This document shows, piece after piece, positions 1-8,998 of a DNA stretch of 64,000 nucleotides (position 1 is its first letter; the number at the start of each line of letters is the position of its first letter). Below the pieces are notes generated by a model, which searched no databases, was not told the origin of the DNA, and saw nothing but the letters and a program-made list of their open reading frames with translations. This stretch comes from an uncultured Ruthenibacterium sp. (GTDB lineage: Bacteria; Bacillota; Clostridia; Oscillospirales; Ruminococcaceae): the NCBI GenBank assembly GCA_944386565.1, contig CALXBO010000001.1, positions 62,001 to 126,000 of the forward strand, given 5' to 3'. The position numbers and the translations under genes are program-made.

Positions 1-1479
1 CTCGAGGATCTTCAGCATCGTCGGCGCGATGTCGGCCAGAACGCCGCCCTTGCGCAACGTCACGTCGCCCAGACCCGCCACCAGGAAGGGAACGGGATTG
101 GTCGTGTGCGCGGTGAAGGGGTGCTCGGGATCTTCGTCGTACATCTTGTCGGCGTTGCCGTGGTCGGCCGTCAGCAGGACAGCGCCGCCCTTGGCCAGAA
201 CCGCGTCAATCACCTTGCCGGCGCACGCATCCACGGCCTCGACAGCCTTCACGGCGGCGTCAAAGACGCCCGTGTGGCCGACCATGTCGCAGTTGGCGAA
301 GTTCAGGATGATGACGTCATACTTGTCGGACTCGATGCGCTTGACGCACTCGTCTGCAACGAGATAAGCGCTCATCTCCGGCTGCAGGTCGTACGTGGCA
401 ACCTTCGGGCTGTTGATCAGCGCGCGGTCCTCACCCTCGAACGGAGCTTCGACGCCGCCGTTGAAGAAGAACGTGACGTGCGCGTATTTCTCCGTCTCGG
501 CGATGCGCAGCTGGGTCTTGCCGTTCTTGGCGAGGTACTCGCCCAGAACGTTCGTCAGTGCTTCCGGCTTGAAGGCCACGTCCACATTGGGCATCGTGGC
601 GTCATACTGCGTGAAGCAGACATAGTGGACGGGGAAGCGGCCGTTGCGGCGCTCAAACCCGGTGAATGCGTCGTCCACAAACGTACGGGTGATCTCACGC
701 GCACGGTCGGGGCGGAAGTTGAAGAACACAACGCTGTCGCCCTCGCTCACGCGGCCGCCCTCGCAGGTCACGGCAGGCACGACGAACTCGTCCGTCACGC
801 CGTCGGCGTAGCTCTTCTCCATTACTTCCACGGGCGCGCCGTGCACGCCTTCGCCGTACACGAATGCGGCATAGGCTTTCTCCACGCGGTCCCAGCGGTT
901 GTCGCGGTCCATCGCGTAGTAGCGGCCGGTGACGGACGCGATTTTGCCCACGCCGATCTCGGCCATTTTGGCTTCGAGCTCTTCGATGAAGCCCTTGCCG
1001 GAGTCGGGCGGAACGTCACGGCCGTCCATGATGGCATGGACGTACACGTTCTCCAGACCCATGCGCTTGGCCATCTCAAGAAGACCGTACAGGTGGGTGT
1101 TGTGGCTGTGCACGCCGCCGTTCGACAGAAGGCCGATCAGATGCAGCGCCTTGCCGTTTGCCTTCGCACTCTCCATCGCAGCGGTGAGCGCTTCGTTCTT
1201 GAAGAAGTCACCGTCCTGAATGGATTTCGTGATGCGGGTCAGCTCCTGATACACGATGCGGCCCGCGCCGATGTTGGTGTGACCGACTTCGCTGTTGCCC
1301 ATCTGGCCCTCAGGCAGGCCGACGTCCATGCCGGACGCACCGATGGTAGTGTAGGGGCACTCGGCAAACAGTTTGTCGAGATTCGGGGTCTTGGCGGCGA
1401 CGATGGCGTTGCCGTACGTCTCGTTCGGCACCCAGCCAAAGCCGTCCAGAATGCAAAGAAGCAGAGGTCTTTTTGCCAT
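1..1479 (-). CDS. gpmI: 2,3-bisphosphoglycerate-independent phosphoglycerate mutase (3' end outside window)
   Basis: Interconverts 3- and 2-phosphoglycerate in glycolysis using two manganese ions and a phosphoserine intermediate (family knowledge). The N-terminus [16 protein letters not shown] carries the metal-binding Asp, [14 protein letters not shown] is the typical phosphatase-domain signature, and [10 protein letters not shown] and [11 protein letters not shown] are substrate-loop motifs; near the left edge [10 protein letters not shown] supplies further metal ligands. 493 codons are visible of the usual ~510, so only the last residues are cut off. The start has AAAGGAGAACC just upstream. 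It is the third gene of a pgk-tpiA-gpmI operon, 25 bp after tpiA. No abnormality is seen. Confidence 0.97.
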   Translation of the reverse strand, partial: MAKRPLLLCILDGFGWVPNETYGNAIVAAKTPNLDKLFAECPYTTIGASGMDVGLPEGQMGNSEVGHTNIGAGRIVYQELTRITKSIQDGDFFKNEALTAAMESAKANGKALHLIGLLSNGGVHSHNTHLYGLLEMAKRMGLENVYVHAIMDGRDVPPDSGKGFIEELEAKMAEIGVGKIASVTGRYYAMDRDNRWDRVEKAYAAFVYGEGVHGAPVEVMEKSYADGVTDEFVVPAVTCEGGRVSEGDSVVFFNFRPDRAREITRTFVDDAFTGFERRNGRFPVHYVCFTQYDATMPNVDVAFKPEALTNVLGEYLAKNGKTQLRIAETEKYAHVTFFFNGGVEAPFEGEDRALINSPKVATYDLQPEMSAYLVADECVKRIESDKYDVIILNFANCDMVGHTGVFDAAVKAVEAVDACAGKVIDAVLAKGGAVLLTADHGNADKMYDEDPEHPFTAHTTNPVPFLVAGLGDVTLRKGGVLADIAPTMLKILE

Positions 1480-1504
1480 AAAAGGTTCTCCTTTATTGTA
1501 GAGA

Positions 1505-2272
1505 TTATTTGCTCGCGGCAGCGACGATCGTGCCGAACGCGTCTGCCTTCAGGGAAGCGCCGCCGATCAGGCCGCCGTCCACATCGGGCTTCGACAGCAG
1601 CTCGTCGGCGTTGCCGGCGTTCATGCTGCCGCCGTACTGGACAGTCACGCCCTCGGCGACCGTCTCGCCGTACAGCTCGCCCAGAACCTTGCGGATGGAA
1701 GCGCACACTTCCTGCGCCTGATCGGACGTAGCGGTGCGGCCCGTTCCGATGGCCCAGACCGGCTCGTACGCGATGACGACGTTCTTCATCTCTTCGGCCG
1801 TCACGCCCAGCAGAGCGATCTTCGTCTGCATACGGACGAGCTCTTCCGTCACGCCCTGCTCGCGCTGCTCAAGGCTCTCGCCGACGCACACGATGACTTT
1901 CAGGCCGGCGGCCAGAGCGGCGCGCGCGCGCTTGTTCACGGTGACGTCCGTCTCGGCGAAGTACTGGCGGCGCTCGGAGTGGCCGACGATGACGTACTCA
2001 ACGCCCAGATCGACCAGCATGTCCGCGCTGATCTCGCCGGTGTACGCGCCGGATTTCTCAAAGTGCACGTTCTCGGCGCCGACGTGGATGTTCGTGCCCT
2101 TGCACTTCTCCACAGCCGTCACAAGGCTCGTGAACGGGGTGCAGATGACGACTTCGCAGTCCGCATCCTTCACGGCGGGAATCAGCGCGTCGATCAGTTC
2201 AGCGGCCTCCGTGGCCGTTTTGTTCATTTTCCAGTTGCCGGCGATAATGGCTTTGCGCTTTGCTTTGTCCAT
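1505..2272 (-). CDS. tpiA: triosephosphate isomerase
   Basis: Interconverts dihydroxyacetone phosphate and glyceraldehyde 3-phosphate in the cytosol. The 255-aa product has the normal family length. GNWKMN near residue 11 holds the catalytic Lys, VGHSERR the catalytic His, and [11 protein letters not shown] the catalytic Glu; QYGGSMN binds phosphate. The chosen ATG follows GAGGG at good spacing; a longer upstream reading lacks the family N-terminus. It lies between pgk and gpmI. The 117-bp gap to pgk is GC-rich with inverted repeats and may hold a processing or attenuation hairpin, but it has no clear T-run terminator. Confidence 0.98.
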   Translation of the reverse strand: MDKAKRKAIIAGNWKMNKTATEAAELIDALIPAVKDADCEVVICTPFTSLVTAVEKCKGTNIHVGAENVHFEKSGAYTGEISADMLVDLGVEYVIVGHSERRQYFAETDVTVNKRARAALAAGLKVIVCVGESLEQREQGVTEELVRMQTKIALLGVTAEEMKNVVIAYEPVWAIGTGRTATSDQAQEVCASIRKVLGELYGETVAEGVTVQYGGSMNAGNADELLSKPDVDGGLIGGASLKADAFGTIVAAASK

Positions 2273-2389
2273 TTCAATACCCTCGCTTTTTCTTTGTGTA
2301 TGATTTGAAAAAGGGCGCTGCGTCGGCGCGCCGCAGCGCGGGTCACGGCCCGCGTGCGGCACGTGCTGCCGCAGCACCCTATCATTGGC

Positions 2390-3610
2390 TTATGCGTTGG
2401 CGATGCAGTCGATGCCCGGCAGGACCTTGCCCTCAAGATACTCCAGCGAAGCGCCGCCGCCCGTGGAGATGTGGGTCATCTTGTCGGCATAGCCCAGCTG
2501 CATGACGGCAGCCGCGGAGTCGCCGCCGCCGATCACGGTCGTGGCGTCGGCTTCCGCCATCGCCTTGGCGACAGCCAGCGTGCCGGCAGCGAGGACCGGA
2601 TTCTCGAACACGCCCATGGGGCCGTTCCACACGACGGTCTTGGCAGTCTTGACAGCCTCGGCAAACAGTTCCTGCGTCTTGGGTCCGATGTCAAGGCCCA
2701 TCATGTCGGCCGGGATCGCGTTGGACGCAACATACTCGACGTCGATCTTCGCGTCGATGGGATCGGGGAAGGAGGCAGCCACGGCGGTGTCGACCGGCAG
2801 CAGCAGCTTCACGCCTTTTTCCTCGGCCTTCTTCAGCATCTCTTTGCAGTACTCGAGCTTCTCGTCGTCCACGAGGCTCTTGCCGACTTCGTTGCCCTGC
2901 GCCTTCAGGAAGGTGTAGGCCATGCCGCCGCCGATGATGAGCGTGTCGACTTTGTTCAGCAGGTTCTCGATGACGTTCAGCTTGTCCGCGACCTTCGCGC
3001 CGCCCAGAATGGCGACGAACGGACGGACGGGATCGTTCACGGCGTTGCCGAGGTAACGGATCTCTTTCTCCATCAGATAACCGACAGCGGTGTCCTTGAT
3101 GTAATCGGTGACGCCGGCGGTGGAGCAGTGGGCGCGGTGAGCGGAACCGAACGCGTCGTTCACATAGGCGCTGTTCTCGCCGACGAGGTCGGCCAGGTCC
3201 TTGGAGAACTCAGGCAGGTTCTTGGTCTCCTCTTTGCGGAAACGGGTGTTCTGCAGCAGGACGACGTCGCCGTCGTTCATGGCCGCAACAGCTTTCTTGG
3301 CGTTCTCACCGGTGACGTTGTCGTCGTCGGCAAACACGACTTCCTTGCCCAGCAGCTCGCTCAGACGCACGGCGACAGGCGCGAGGCTGAATTTGGCCTC
3401 CGGGCCGTTCTTGGGCTTGCCCAGGTGACTGCACAGCACCAGACGGCCGCCGTTTTCGATCAGCTTTTTGATCGTGGGCAGAGCCGCGACAATGCGGTTG
3501 TCGTTCGTGATGACGCCGTCCTTCATCGGAACGTTGAAGTCACAGCGGACCAGCACGTTTTTGCCTTTGACATTGAGATCTTCTACCGTTTTCTTACCAA
3601 GAGAACTCAT
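2390..3610 (-). CDS. pgk: phosphoglycerate kinase
   Basis: Transfers phosphate from 1,3-bisphosphoglycerate to ADP, an ATP-yielding step of glycolysis. The 406-aa product shows [10 protein letters not shown] at the N-terminus (3-phosphoglycerate site), [22 protein letters not shown], and the nucleotide-binding GGGDSAAAV near the C-terminus. The ATG at 3610 is preceded by AAAGGGAGTATAAA. It is first in the operon, about 60 bp downstream of a strong promoter (3672-3700). A GAPDH gene often precedes pgk in Firmicutes but is absent here, so it must be encoded elsewhere. Confidence 0.98.
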   Translation of the reverse strand: MSSLGKKTVEDLNVKGKNVLVRCDFNVPMKDGVITNDNRIVAALPTIKKLIENGGRLVLCSHLGKPKNGPEAKFSLAPVAVRLSELLGKEVVFADDDNVTGENAKKAVAAMNDGDVVLLQNTRFRKEETKNLPEFSKDLADLVGENSAYVNDAFGSAHRAHCSTAGVTDYIKDTAVGYLMEKEIRYLGNAVNDPVRPFVAILGGAKVADKLNVIENLLNKVDTLIIGGGMAYTFLKAQGNEVGKSLVDDEKLEYCKEMLKKAEEKGVKLLLPVDTAVAASFPDPIDAKIDVEYVASNAIPADMMGLDIGPKTQELFAEAVKTAKTVVWNGPMGVFENPVLAAGTLAVAKAMAEADATTVIGGGDSAAAVMQLGYADKMTHISTGGGASLEYLEGKVLPGIDCIANA

Positions 3611-3671
3611 TTTTATACTCCCTTTCTCAATCAGCGCTAAACGCAATATCGAAATTGCATTCCTAACCAAT

Positions 3672-3700
3672 ATTATACTGTCTCGACGGTATTTTATCAA
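3672..3700 (-). promoter_or_regulatory. sigma-A-type promoter of the pgk-tpiA-gpmI operon
   Basis: Reading the minus strand, TTGATA (3695-3700) is followed after exactly 17 bp by TATAAT (3672-3677). Transcription would start about 55 bp before the pgk start codon. Seen directly; activity is inferred. Confidence 0.8.
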
Positions 3701-3724
3701 GGGATTGCTGATATTTATTTAACG

Positions 3725-3755
3725 AAAAACGCCCCGTTCCGCAGGGAACGGGGCG
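3725..3755 (-). terminator. intrinsic terminator of the NCS2 permease gene
   Basis: An 11-bp GC-rich stem (CGCCCCGTTCC with GGAACGGGGCG, 3-4 nt loop) is followed on the minus strand by TTTTT. It lies just past the permease stop and separates it from the pgk promoter. Confidence 0.88.
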
Positions 3756-3767
3756 CAAAAGCCGCAA

Positions 3768-5138
3768 TCAGGCAACCAGGGTGATGATGCGCAGGACGAA
3801 CAGGGCAAAGATGATCCACATGATGGGGTGAATGTCCTTGATGCGGCCGCGCAGGATCTTGAGGGCCATCCAGGTCAGGACGCCGAACATGATGCCGTTC
3901 GCGATGGAATAGGTGAAGGGCATCATGACGATGGCGACAAACGCGCCGAGCGCGTCGGCCATGTCGCCGTCGAACTTGACTTTCAGCACGCTCGTCATCA
4001 TGAACATACCGACGATGATGAGGGCCGGAGCCGTCGCAAAGGAGGGAATGGCGCCGAAGATCGGCCACAGGAACAGGGAAGCGAGGAACAGAACGGCCGT
4101 GACAAGGCTCGTCAGACCGGTGCGGCCGCCCTCGGCCACGCCCGCGGAGCTCTCAACATAGCTCGTAACGGTAGAGGTGCCGAGGCAGGCGCCGGCAACC
4201 GTACCGATGGCGTCGGACAGCAGCGCGCGGCCGACGCGGGGCAGTTTGCCTTCCTCGTCCAGCAGGTTGCCCTTCGCGGCAACGCCGATCAGAGTGCCGA
4301 CGGTGTCGAACAGGTCAACGAACAGGAACGCGAACACGATGACCGCAAAATCAACCGTGTTCTGCAGCATGTAGCTGAAGTCAAACTTGAACGCCGTGTC
4401 CGCCAGGGCGCTGAAGTTCGGCAGGAAATCGGCGGCACTGGTGATCTGGGGAATCACGGAGTAGACACCGGCCTCAACGTCAACGACGTACCAGCCGGCC
4501 AGCTCGGCGATGATGCCCAGCACCCACGTGACAAGGATGCCCCACAGGATGGCGCCCTTGATGTTGTAATAGAGCATGACGCCCGTGAACACAACGCCGA
4601 TCAGGGCGAGCGCAACAGCGGGGCTGCCGACGTCGCCGAGCGTGACCTTCGTGGAGGACTCAGCAATCGTGATGCCGGCGTTCTGCAGGCCGATGAACGT
4701 GATGAACAGGCCGATACCGGTGGTGATGCCGTACTTCAGGTTCTCGGGGATGCAGTTGACGAGCGTTTCGCGGAAACGGAAGATCGACAGGATGATGAAG
4801 ATGATGCCTTCCACGAGGATGGCCGTCAGAGCGATCTGCCATGCGTTGGGGTTGTCCGCCATTTCACCGAGGCAGATGGTGTAGGCGAAGTAGGCATTCA
4901 GGCCCATGCCGGAAGCCAGCGCGATAGGATAGTTGGCCAGAAGCGCCATGATGACCGTGGCAATCGCCGCGGAAAGCGCAGTGGCAAGGAAAACGCCCTG
5001 CAAGTTCATGCCTGCCGCGCCCAGCATCGGGGGGTTGACGGCGAGGATGTACGCCATCGCAAGGAAGGTGGTGATACCGGCCATGACTTCCGTCTTGACA
5101 TTGGTACCGTTTTCTTTCAGATGAAAGAATTTTTCCAT
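3768..5138 (-). CDS. NCS2-family purine (guanine/hypoxanthine) permease
   Basis: A 456-aa polytopic membrane protein of the NCS2 AzgA/PbuG type, expected to import guanine, hypoxanthine or related bases with protons. The N-terminus has the family motif EVMAGITTFLAMAYI, NLKYGITTGIGLFI and FLFVDLFDTVGTLIG are further PbuG-like signatures, and about 12 hydrophobic segments are visible. The ATG at 5138 follows TGGAGGAGACATC. It is monocistronic, with its own promoter, a guanine-class purine riboswitch in the leader and a terminator hairpin before the start codon, so uptake should be shut off when guanine is abundant. The leader supports guanine/hypoxanthine as the substrate. Confidence 0.93.
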   Translation of the reverse strand: MEKFFHLKENGTNVKTEVMAGITTFLAMAYILAVNPPMLGAAGMNLQGVFLATALSAAIATVIMALLANYPIALASGMGLNAYFAYTICLGEMADNPNAWQIALTAILVEGIIFIILSIFRFRETLVNCIPENLKYGITTGIGLFITFIGLQNAGITIAESSTKVTLGDVGSPAVALALIGVVFTGVMLYYNIKGAILWGILVTWVLGIIAELAGWYVVDVEAGVYSVIPQITSAADFLPNFSALADTAFKFDFSYMLQNTVDFAVIVFAFLFVDLFDTVGTLIGVAAKGNLLDEEGKLPRVGRALLSDAIGTVAGACLGTSTVTSYVESSAGVAEGGRTGLTSLVTAVLFLASLFLWPIFGAIPSFATAPALIIVGMFMMTSVLKVKFDGDMADALGAFVAIVMMPFTYSIANGIMFGVLTWMALKILRGRIKDIHPIMWIIFALFVLRIITLVA

Positions 5139-5164
5139 GATGTCTCCTCCAATAAAATATGTCC

Positions 5165-5195
5165 ATAAAAATTCAAAAAGGGCACGCCCCTTTTT
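5165..5195 (-). terminator. riboswitch expression-platform terminator
   Basis: On the minus strand AAAAAGGGGC and GCCCTTTTT form a hairpin followed by a T-rich stretch, 27 bp upstream of the permease start codon. Its place between the purine aptamer and the start codon indicates transcription attenuation. Confidence 0.75.
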
Positions 5196-5280
5196 GCCAA
5201 AACAAAAAGCCGAACGAAGAGATTCTCCGTCCGGTATACCATGACTCAAAAGGGCGGCCCTTGGAAAACGATCCGCCTGA

Positions 5281-5352
5281 GTAATGATAGTCGGGCATTT
5301 TACGGATGCCCGGTAGAGACTGCCGGCCCTTATCGCCGGCGATATATCATAC
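5281..5352 (-). ncRNA. purine riboswitch aptamer (guanine class)
   Basis: Read on the minus strand: P1 strands GTATGATA and TATCATTAC (one bulge); P2 arms GCCGGC/GCCGGC with loop GATAAGG; the conserved TCTCTACC junction; P3 arms GGGCAT/ATGCCC with loop CCGTAAA; and J3/1 GACTAT. The C in GAC corresponds to the specificity base (C74 in the xpt aptamer), which selects guanine/hypoxanthine over adenine. It controls the downstream NCS2 permease. Confidence 0.95.
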
Positions 5353-5417
5353 GCAGTATGCAGTTTTTGACGACTTCCCGAGATCCTCACACGGATGTTC
5401 ACAAAAAATACATATTT

Positions 5418-5446
5418 ATTCTATTCGATTCAAAGCCGTCATACAA
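5418..5446 (-). promoter_or_regulatory. promoter of the riboswitch-permease transcript
   Basis: TTGTAT (5441-5446) and TAGAAT (5418-5423) on the minus strand are separated by 17 bp and lie about 65 bp upstream of the aptamer. The 405-bp gene-free stretch 5139-5543 is thus filled by this promoter, the riboswitch, its terminator and the SPFH terminator. Confidence 0.65.
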
Positions 5447-5503
5447 TGCGCTGATTCGACAAACTTTATTGTGTAAATCGCGCCGGCTGTACACAGAAAG
5501 ACG

Positions 5504-5533
5504 AAAAAACCCGCGCCGCAGGAGCGGCGCGGG
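5504..5533 (-). terminator. terminator of the nfeD-SPFH operon
   Basis: A perfect 10-bp stem CCCGCGCCGC/GCGGCGCGGG is followed on the minus strand by TTTTTT, directly after the SPFH stop codon. Confidence 0.88.
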
Positions 5534-5543
5534 GAAAAACGGA

Positions 5544-6446
5544 TTATTTTGCGGTGTCGGAAGAGACGATCTCCTTGGCACTTGCGAGAACTCCGGCGAG
5601 GTTCTGGATCTCGCTCGGAATGATGAGCTTGGTCGCCTTGCCGTCGGCAACCTTCTGAAGAGCTTCGAAGCTCTTGAGCGTGAGGACCTTCTGGCTGGGG
5701 TCGGCTTCGTTCAGCAGGCGGATGGAGTCGGCCAGAGCTTTCTGGACTTCCAGAATGGCCTGCGCCTCACCCTGAGCCTCACGGATGCGCTGCTCGCGCA
5801 CGGCGTCGGCGCGCAGGATGGCGCTCTCTTTTTCGCCCTCGGCCACGAGGATGGCGCTGCGCTTTTCACCTTCGGCGCGCAGGATGCTCTCGCGGCGCTG
5901 GCGCTCGGCCTTCATCTGCTTCTCCATCGCGTCCTGGATCTCTGCCGGCGGGATGATGTTCTTGACTTCGACGCGGTTGACCTTGATGCCCCACTTGTCG
6001 GTGGCTTCGTCCAGGATGGACGTGATCTTGCTGTTGATGATGTCGCGGCTGGTGAGCGTGTGGTCGAGCTCCATCTCACCGATGATGTTGCGCAGCGTGG
6101 TGGCGGTGAGGTTTTCGATGGCGGTCATCGGGCGCTCCACGCCGTAGGTGAAGAGCTTCGCGTCCGTGATCTGGAAGAACACGACGGTGTCGATCTGCAT
6201 GGTGACGTTATCACGCGTGATGACGGGCTGGGGCTTGAAGTCCACGACCTGCTCCTTGAGGGAGACTTTCTTGGCAATGCGGTCAATGAACGGGACCTTG
6301 AAGTGGAAGCCCGCGCCCCACGTCGTGCTGTAAACGCCCATGCGTTCCACAACGAACACGTACGCCTGCGGGACGATACGGATGTTGGCGATGGCTACGA
6401 TCACGGCGATCAGGATCAGCGCAAGAAAAATGTACAGTAACGGCAT
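5544..6446 (-). CDS. SPFH/band 7 membrane protein (paraslipin/stomatin type)
   Basis: A 300-aa membrane-anchored scaffold protein. One N-terminal hydrophobic segment (residues ~1-20) is followed by the SPFH domain (VPQAYVFVVERMG to about residue 185) and a charged helical region with repeated AEGE/RAEGEK motifs that drive oligomerisation in the family. SPFH proteins form membrane microdomains, often with an NfeD partner, and the gene just upstream is an NfeD protein. A TTG two codons upstream is possible, but it sits only 2 nt from AGGAGG; the ATG at 6446 has the normal 8-nt spacing. Specific cargo or substrate is unknown. Confidence 0.92.
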   Translation of the reverse strand: MPLLYIFLALILIAVIVAIANIRIVPQAYVFVVERMGVYSTTWGAGFHFKVPFIDRIAKKVSLKEQVVDFKPQPVITRDNVTMQIDTVVFFQITDAKLFTYGVERPMTAIENLTATTLRNIIGEMELDHTLTSRDIINSKITSILDEATDKWGIKVNRVEVKNIIPPAEIQDAMEKQMKAERQRRESILRAEGEKRSAILVAEGEKESAILRADAVREQRIREAQGEAQAILEVQKALADSIRLLNEADPSQKVLTLKSFEALQKVADGKATKLIIPSEIQNLAGVLASAKEIVSSDTAK

Positions 6447-6524
6447 AATCAATTCCTCCTGTGTTTTTTATCCGATAAAAAGAAGTTCGTGTGTTCGGCT
6501 GTGCTCTCACGCATGCGCGAAGAC

Positions 6525-6974
6525 TCAGCCGGCGGACAGCGGTTTGACAACGAGCGTGGTGCCTTGAACGGCGACCACTTCACACAGCGTGCCGACCGCA
6601 AGGGCGGACGAGCTCTGTGCGCGCCAGTCCACGCCGCCGAGACGGACGCGGCCGGGAACGTCGGGCGTGACGGCGGCAATGACGGATGCCGTGCGCCCCA
6701 CATTGCTCTGTGCATTCATCGGAGGCGCTTTTTTCTCACGCTGTTTTTTGACAAGCGGACGGGTACACGCAAGGACTACGGCGCTGACGACAACAAAGAC
6801 AGTCAGCTGAAGCGTTACAGATGTGCTGAACGCGGAAGCGATCAGCGCCGCAGCCGCTCCGACGGCAAACCAGATACTGACCAGACTGACCGTTACGCCT
6901 TCCAATACAACAAATAAGACGATCAGGATCAGCCACGTCAGTGTTTGCAGCGAAAACGGCAAAAACGATGGCAT
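6525..6974 (-). CDS. NfeD family membrane protein
   Basis: A 149-aa protein with three hydrophobic segments (about residues 8-28, 32-50, 55-72), then a C-terminal OB-fold-like NfeD domain with NVGRTASVIAAV, PGRVRLGGVDWRA and VVAVQGTTLVV. NfeD proteins pair with SPFH proteins in membrane quality control or microdomain assembly; the 78-bp spacing and shared strand support that here. The start at 6974 has AGGAAGG eight bases upstream; an ATG seven codons earlier has a weaker site. Short NfeD1b-type without the ClpP-like protease domain. Confidence 0.9.
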   Translation of the reverse strand: MPSFLPFSLQTLTWLILIVLFVVLEGVTVSLVSIWFAVGAAAALIASAFSTSVTLQLTVFVVVSAVVLACTRPLVKKQREKKAPPMNAQSNVGRTASVIAAVTPDVPGRVRLGGVDWRAQSSSALAVGTLCEVVAVQGTTLVVKPLSAG

Positions 6975-7058
6975 ATTCGGCACCTTCCTTTCCATAATTG
7001 ATTCCTGGAATCAGCCGCATCGGCGCCGAATGCCCGCGCGGCTTTTGTCGACATCATC

Positions 7059-7087
7059 ATTGTATCAGACCGTCATGAATTTATCAA
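7059..7087 (-). promoter_or_regulatory. promoter of the nfeD-SPFH operon
   Basis: TTGATA (7082-7087) and TACAAT (7059-7064) on the minus strand with a 17-bp spacer. The gap 6975-7295 contains only this promoter and the divergent one at 7203-7231; no further gene is seen in it. Confidence 0.75.
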
Positions 7088-7202
7088 AGCGGAAAAACGG
7101 GCGTTTTCGCCGGATTTCGCCTTTTTTTTGAAAATTTCCGAAACCTACTCCTCCGCGCACACCGCCGGTCGTCCGCTCGAAGCCGCCGGAATCGCAATAT
7201 AC

Positions 7203-7231
7203 TTGCGCGGAGAAGGAAAATCGCGTATACT
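7203..7231 (+). promoter_or_regulatory. promoter of the zinc-ribbon/DUF2628 gene
   Basis: TTGCGC (7203-7208) and TATACT (7226-7231) are separated by 17 bp, about 60 bp upstream of the ATG at 7296. Confidence 0.65.
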
Positions 7232-7295
7232 GAGTGCAGATAACAAATTTTGATGTATCTGCGCATTGCGGCGCGGATCCGAAGGAGGAGTCTGT

Positions 7296-8810
7296 ATGAA
7301 TTGTCCCATTTGCGGCAGCCGGCTCGAGCCCGGTGCGGCTTATTGCACGAGCTGCGGTGCACGTGTGGATGCGCCGGAGCAGAACGCTGCGCCCGGTCCT
7401 CAGACATACGAGCCGTCCCAGCCTGCGCAGGAGTCTGCGGCATCGCCGGATTTTGAACAGCCTTCTCCGGGACAGACTCCGCCCTACGGCCAGCCCGGAT
7501 ACGGGCAGGGGGCGTACCCGCCGCCGTACGGTGCGCCGCAGCCGGCGCCGATGTTCGATCCCACGGTGAATCCGTACTATGCGCGCGAGTTTGCGAACAT
7601 CTCCCAGACGGGCAGGTCGCGCTTCAACTGGGCGGCGTTCTTCCTCGGGCCGTATCAGGCGCTCTACCGGGGACACACCAAGCGCTTCCTGACGTTCTTT
7701 TTGCCGGTCATACTCGCGTCGGCTGCCTCGAGCCTGTGGTTTGCGTCGGCGTTCTACAAAATGGTGGGCATGGCGATCGTTGACCCGTGGTACGAGCCGG
7801 ATGAGGCGCAGCTCCTGTCGCTCGGAGTGGGGATTCTGCTGATCGGCCTCGTCGGTCTTGTGACGCTGGTTCTCTACATCGTGAACGGCTTTACCTTTAA
7901 TAAGAGCTATTATCATGCGCGCATGGGTGACCCGCACGTCCCGGCACACGGCGGCCGCGTGGCGATCCTGATCGTGCTGTGCGTGGCGTTCGGTATCGTC
8001 ACAAGTGTCCTTTCCGGTGCGTCGATGTTTGACGCGCTCGCGGAGACGGACTGGAATACACCGTATTCCTATGAGGATCCCTACGATGAATCCATCGGAG
8101 GGGACTCTTACAGCGATCCCAGCGTTATCCCTGTGGCGGGTGCGGGGCTGGACGATGTGCTCTCGCAGTACTCGTTCGTGACGTCCGACCAGACCTATTA
8201 TTTCGGTTACAATGATCTCGACGCATCGGACGACGTGTCGCTCGTCTCCAGTTCGATGCTGTTCTGCTCCGACGATGTGACGTTTGAGGACGCCCTCGCG
8301 GCGGGCTGCACGGATACGTGGTGGGAGTCTTACACGCCGGATGAATCTGTTCCGGACGACGGCTCGCGTTACTTCACATTCTATGGTACGCTCGGCGGCG
8401 ATGACATCGCGTTCGATGCAATGGCCGGAGGCGGCAACTTCATCCTGATTCAGGCATATGAGTGGAACGGAACGGAATATGCCGCGCTGAGCGAAGACCA
8501 GATGTGCGCGCTTGTGGCATATCTGTACGCCTGCGCCGGGTCGAGCGGTACGGCGCTTGCGTACGAGGTACGGGGCATCTGGGCGACGGACAGCGGCGAG
8601 GATTTCCTGCTCGACAGTGCGCTGCTGAACGGAAGCCCGTACATCCTTTGGTTCATTTCCGACGACATTCTGGCGGTTTATCTGGACGGGACGACGGATG
8701 TCTCCGGCGAGTATTACATGATGCTCGGCGATGACGATATCCTCAATGTCTGGCAGTATGATGAGGCCGGAAACATTGTTTCCGATATGTACTACTCCAG
8801 AATTGGCTGA
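7296..8810 (+). CDS. zinc-ribbon membrane protein with DUF2628-type domain and acidic C-terminal region
   Basis: 504 aa. Residues 3-20 form a zinc ribbon (CPIC...CTSC). A Pro/Gln/Gly-rich linker runs to about residue 95, then a DUF2628-like segment (RFNWAAFFLGPYQALYRGHTK) leads into three to four hydrophobic helices up to about residue 245. The C-terminal 250 residues are strongly acidic (many Asp/Glu/Tyr) and lack helices, so probably lie outside the cell. A GAAGGAGG site precedes the ATG. This build, a cytosolic zinc ribbon plus membrane helices plus ectodomain, is common in Clostridia, but no function is established. It is monocistronic with its own promoter and terminator. Confidence 0.85.
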   Translation: MNCPICGSRLEPGAAYCTSCGARVDAPEQNAAPGPQTYEPSQPAQESAASPDFEQPSPGQTPPYGQPGYGQGAYPPPYGAPQPAPMFDPTVNPYYAREFANISQTGRSRFNWAAFFLGPYQALYRGHTKRFLTFFLPVILASAASSLWFASAFYKMVGMAIVDPWYEPDEAQLLSLGVGILLIGLVGLVTLVLYIVNGFTFNKSYYHARMGDPHVPAHGGRVAILIVLCVAFGIVTSVLSGASMFDALAETDWNTPYSYEDPYDESIGGDSYSDPSVIPVAGAGLDDVLSQYSFVTSDQTYYFGYNDLDASDDVSLVSSSMLFCSDDVTFEDALAAGCTDTWWESYTPDESVPDDGSRYFTFYGTLGGDDIAFDAMAGGGNFILIQAYEWNGTEYAALSEDQMCALVAYLYACAGSSGTALAYEVRGIWATDSGEDFLLDSALLNGSPYILWFISDDILAVYLDGTTDVSGEYYMMLGDDDILNVWQYDEAGNIVSDMYYSRIG

Positions 8811-8824
8811 GGTTTTTTGCAATC

Positions 8825-8863
8825 AGAACGGTGCGCATAAAATACGGCGCACCGTTCTTTTTT
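8825..8863 (+). terminator. terminator after the zinc-ribbon gene
   Basis: A 12-bp perfect stem AGAACGGTGCGC/GCGCACCGTTCT with a 10-nt loop is followed by TTTTTT. Confidence 0.92.
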
Positions 8864-8998
8864 AATTCCTGAGCGAGTAAAGTTGCAGAAAATCAGCCAA
8901 AAGGTTTCAAAAAAGTGACAATTTGTTCATACATTAGGGCCAATTTTGTGCTATACTAAATAAATCAAAACAAAAAAGAGAAAGAAGGAGGGGGAAAG

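Noticed and set aside
106-1731. A 541-codon plus-strand frame opposite gpmI and the end of tpiA
   Set aside because: It crosses two genuine minus-strand genes and their ribosome site; Val/His/Ala-rich shadow composition.
6447-6452. TTG start two codons before the SPFH ATG
   Set aside because: It lies only 2 nt from AGGAGG; the ATG at 6446 has the right spacing.
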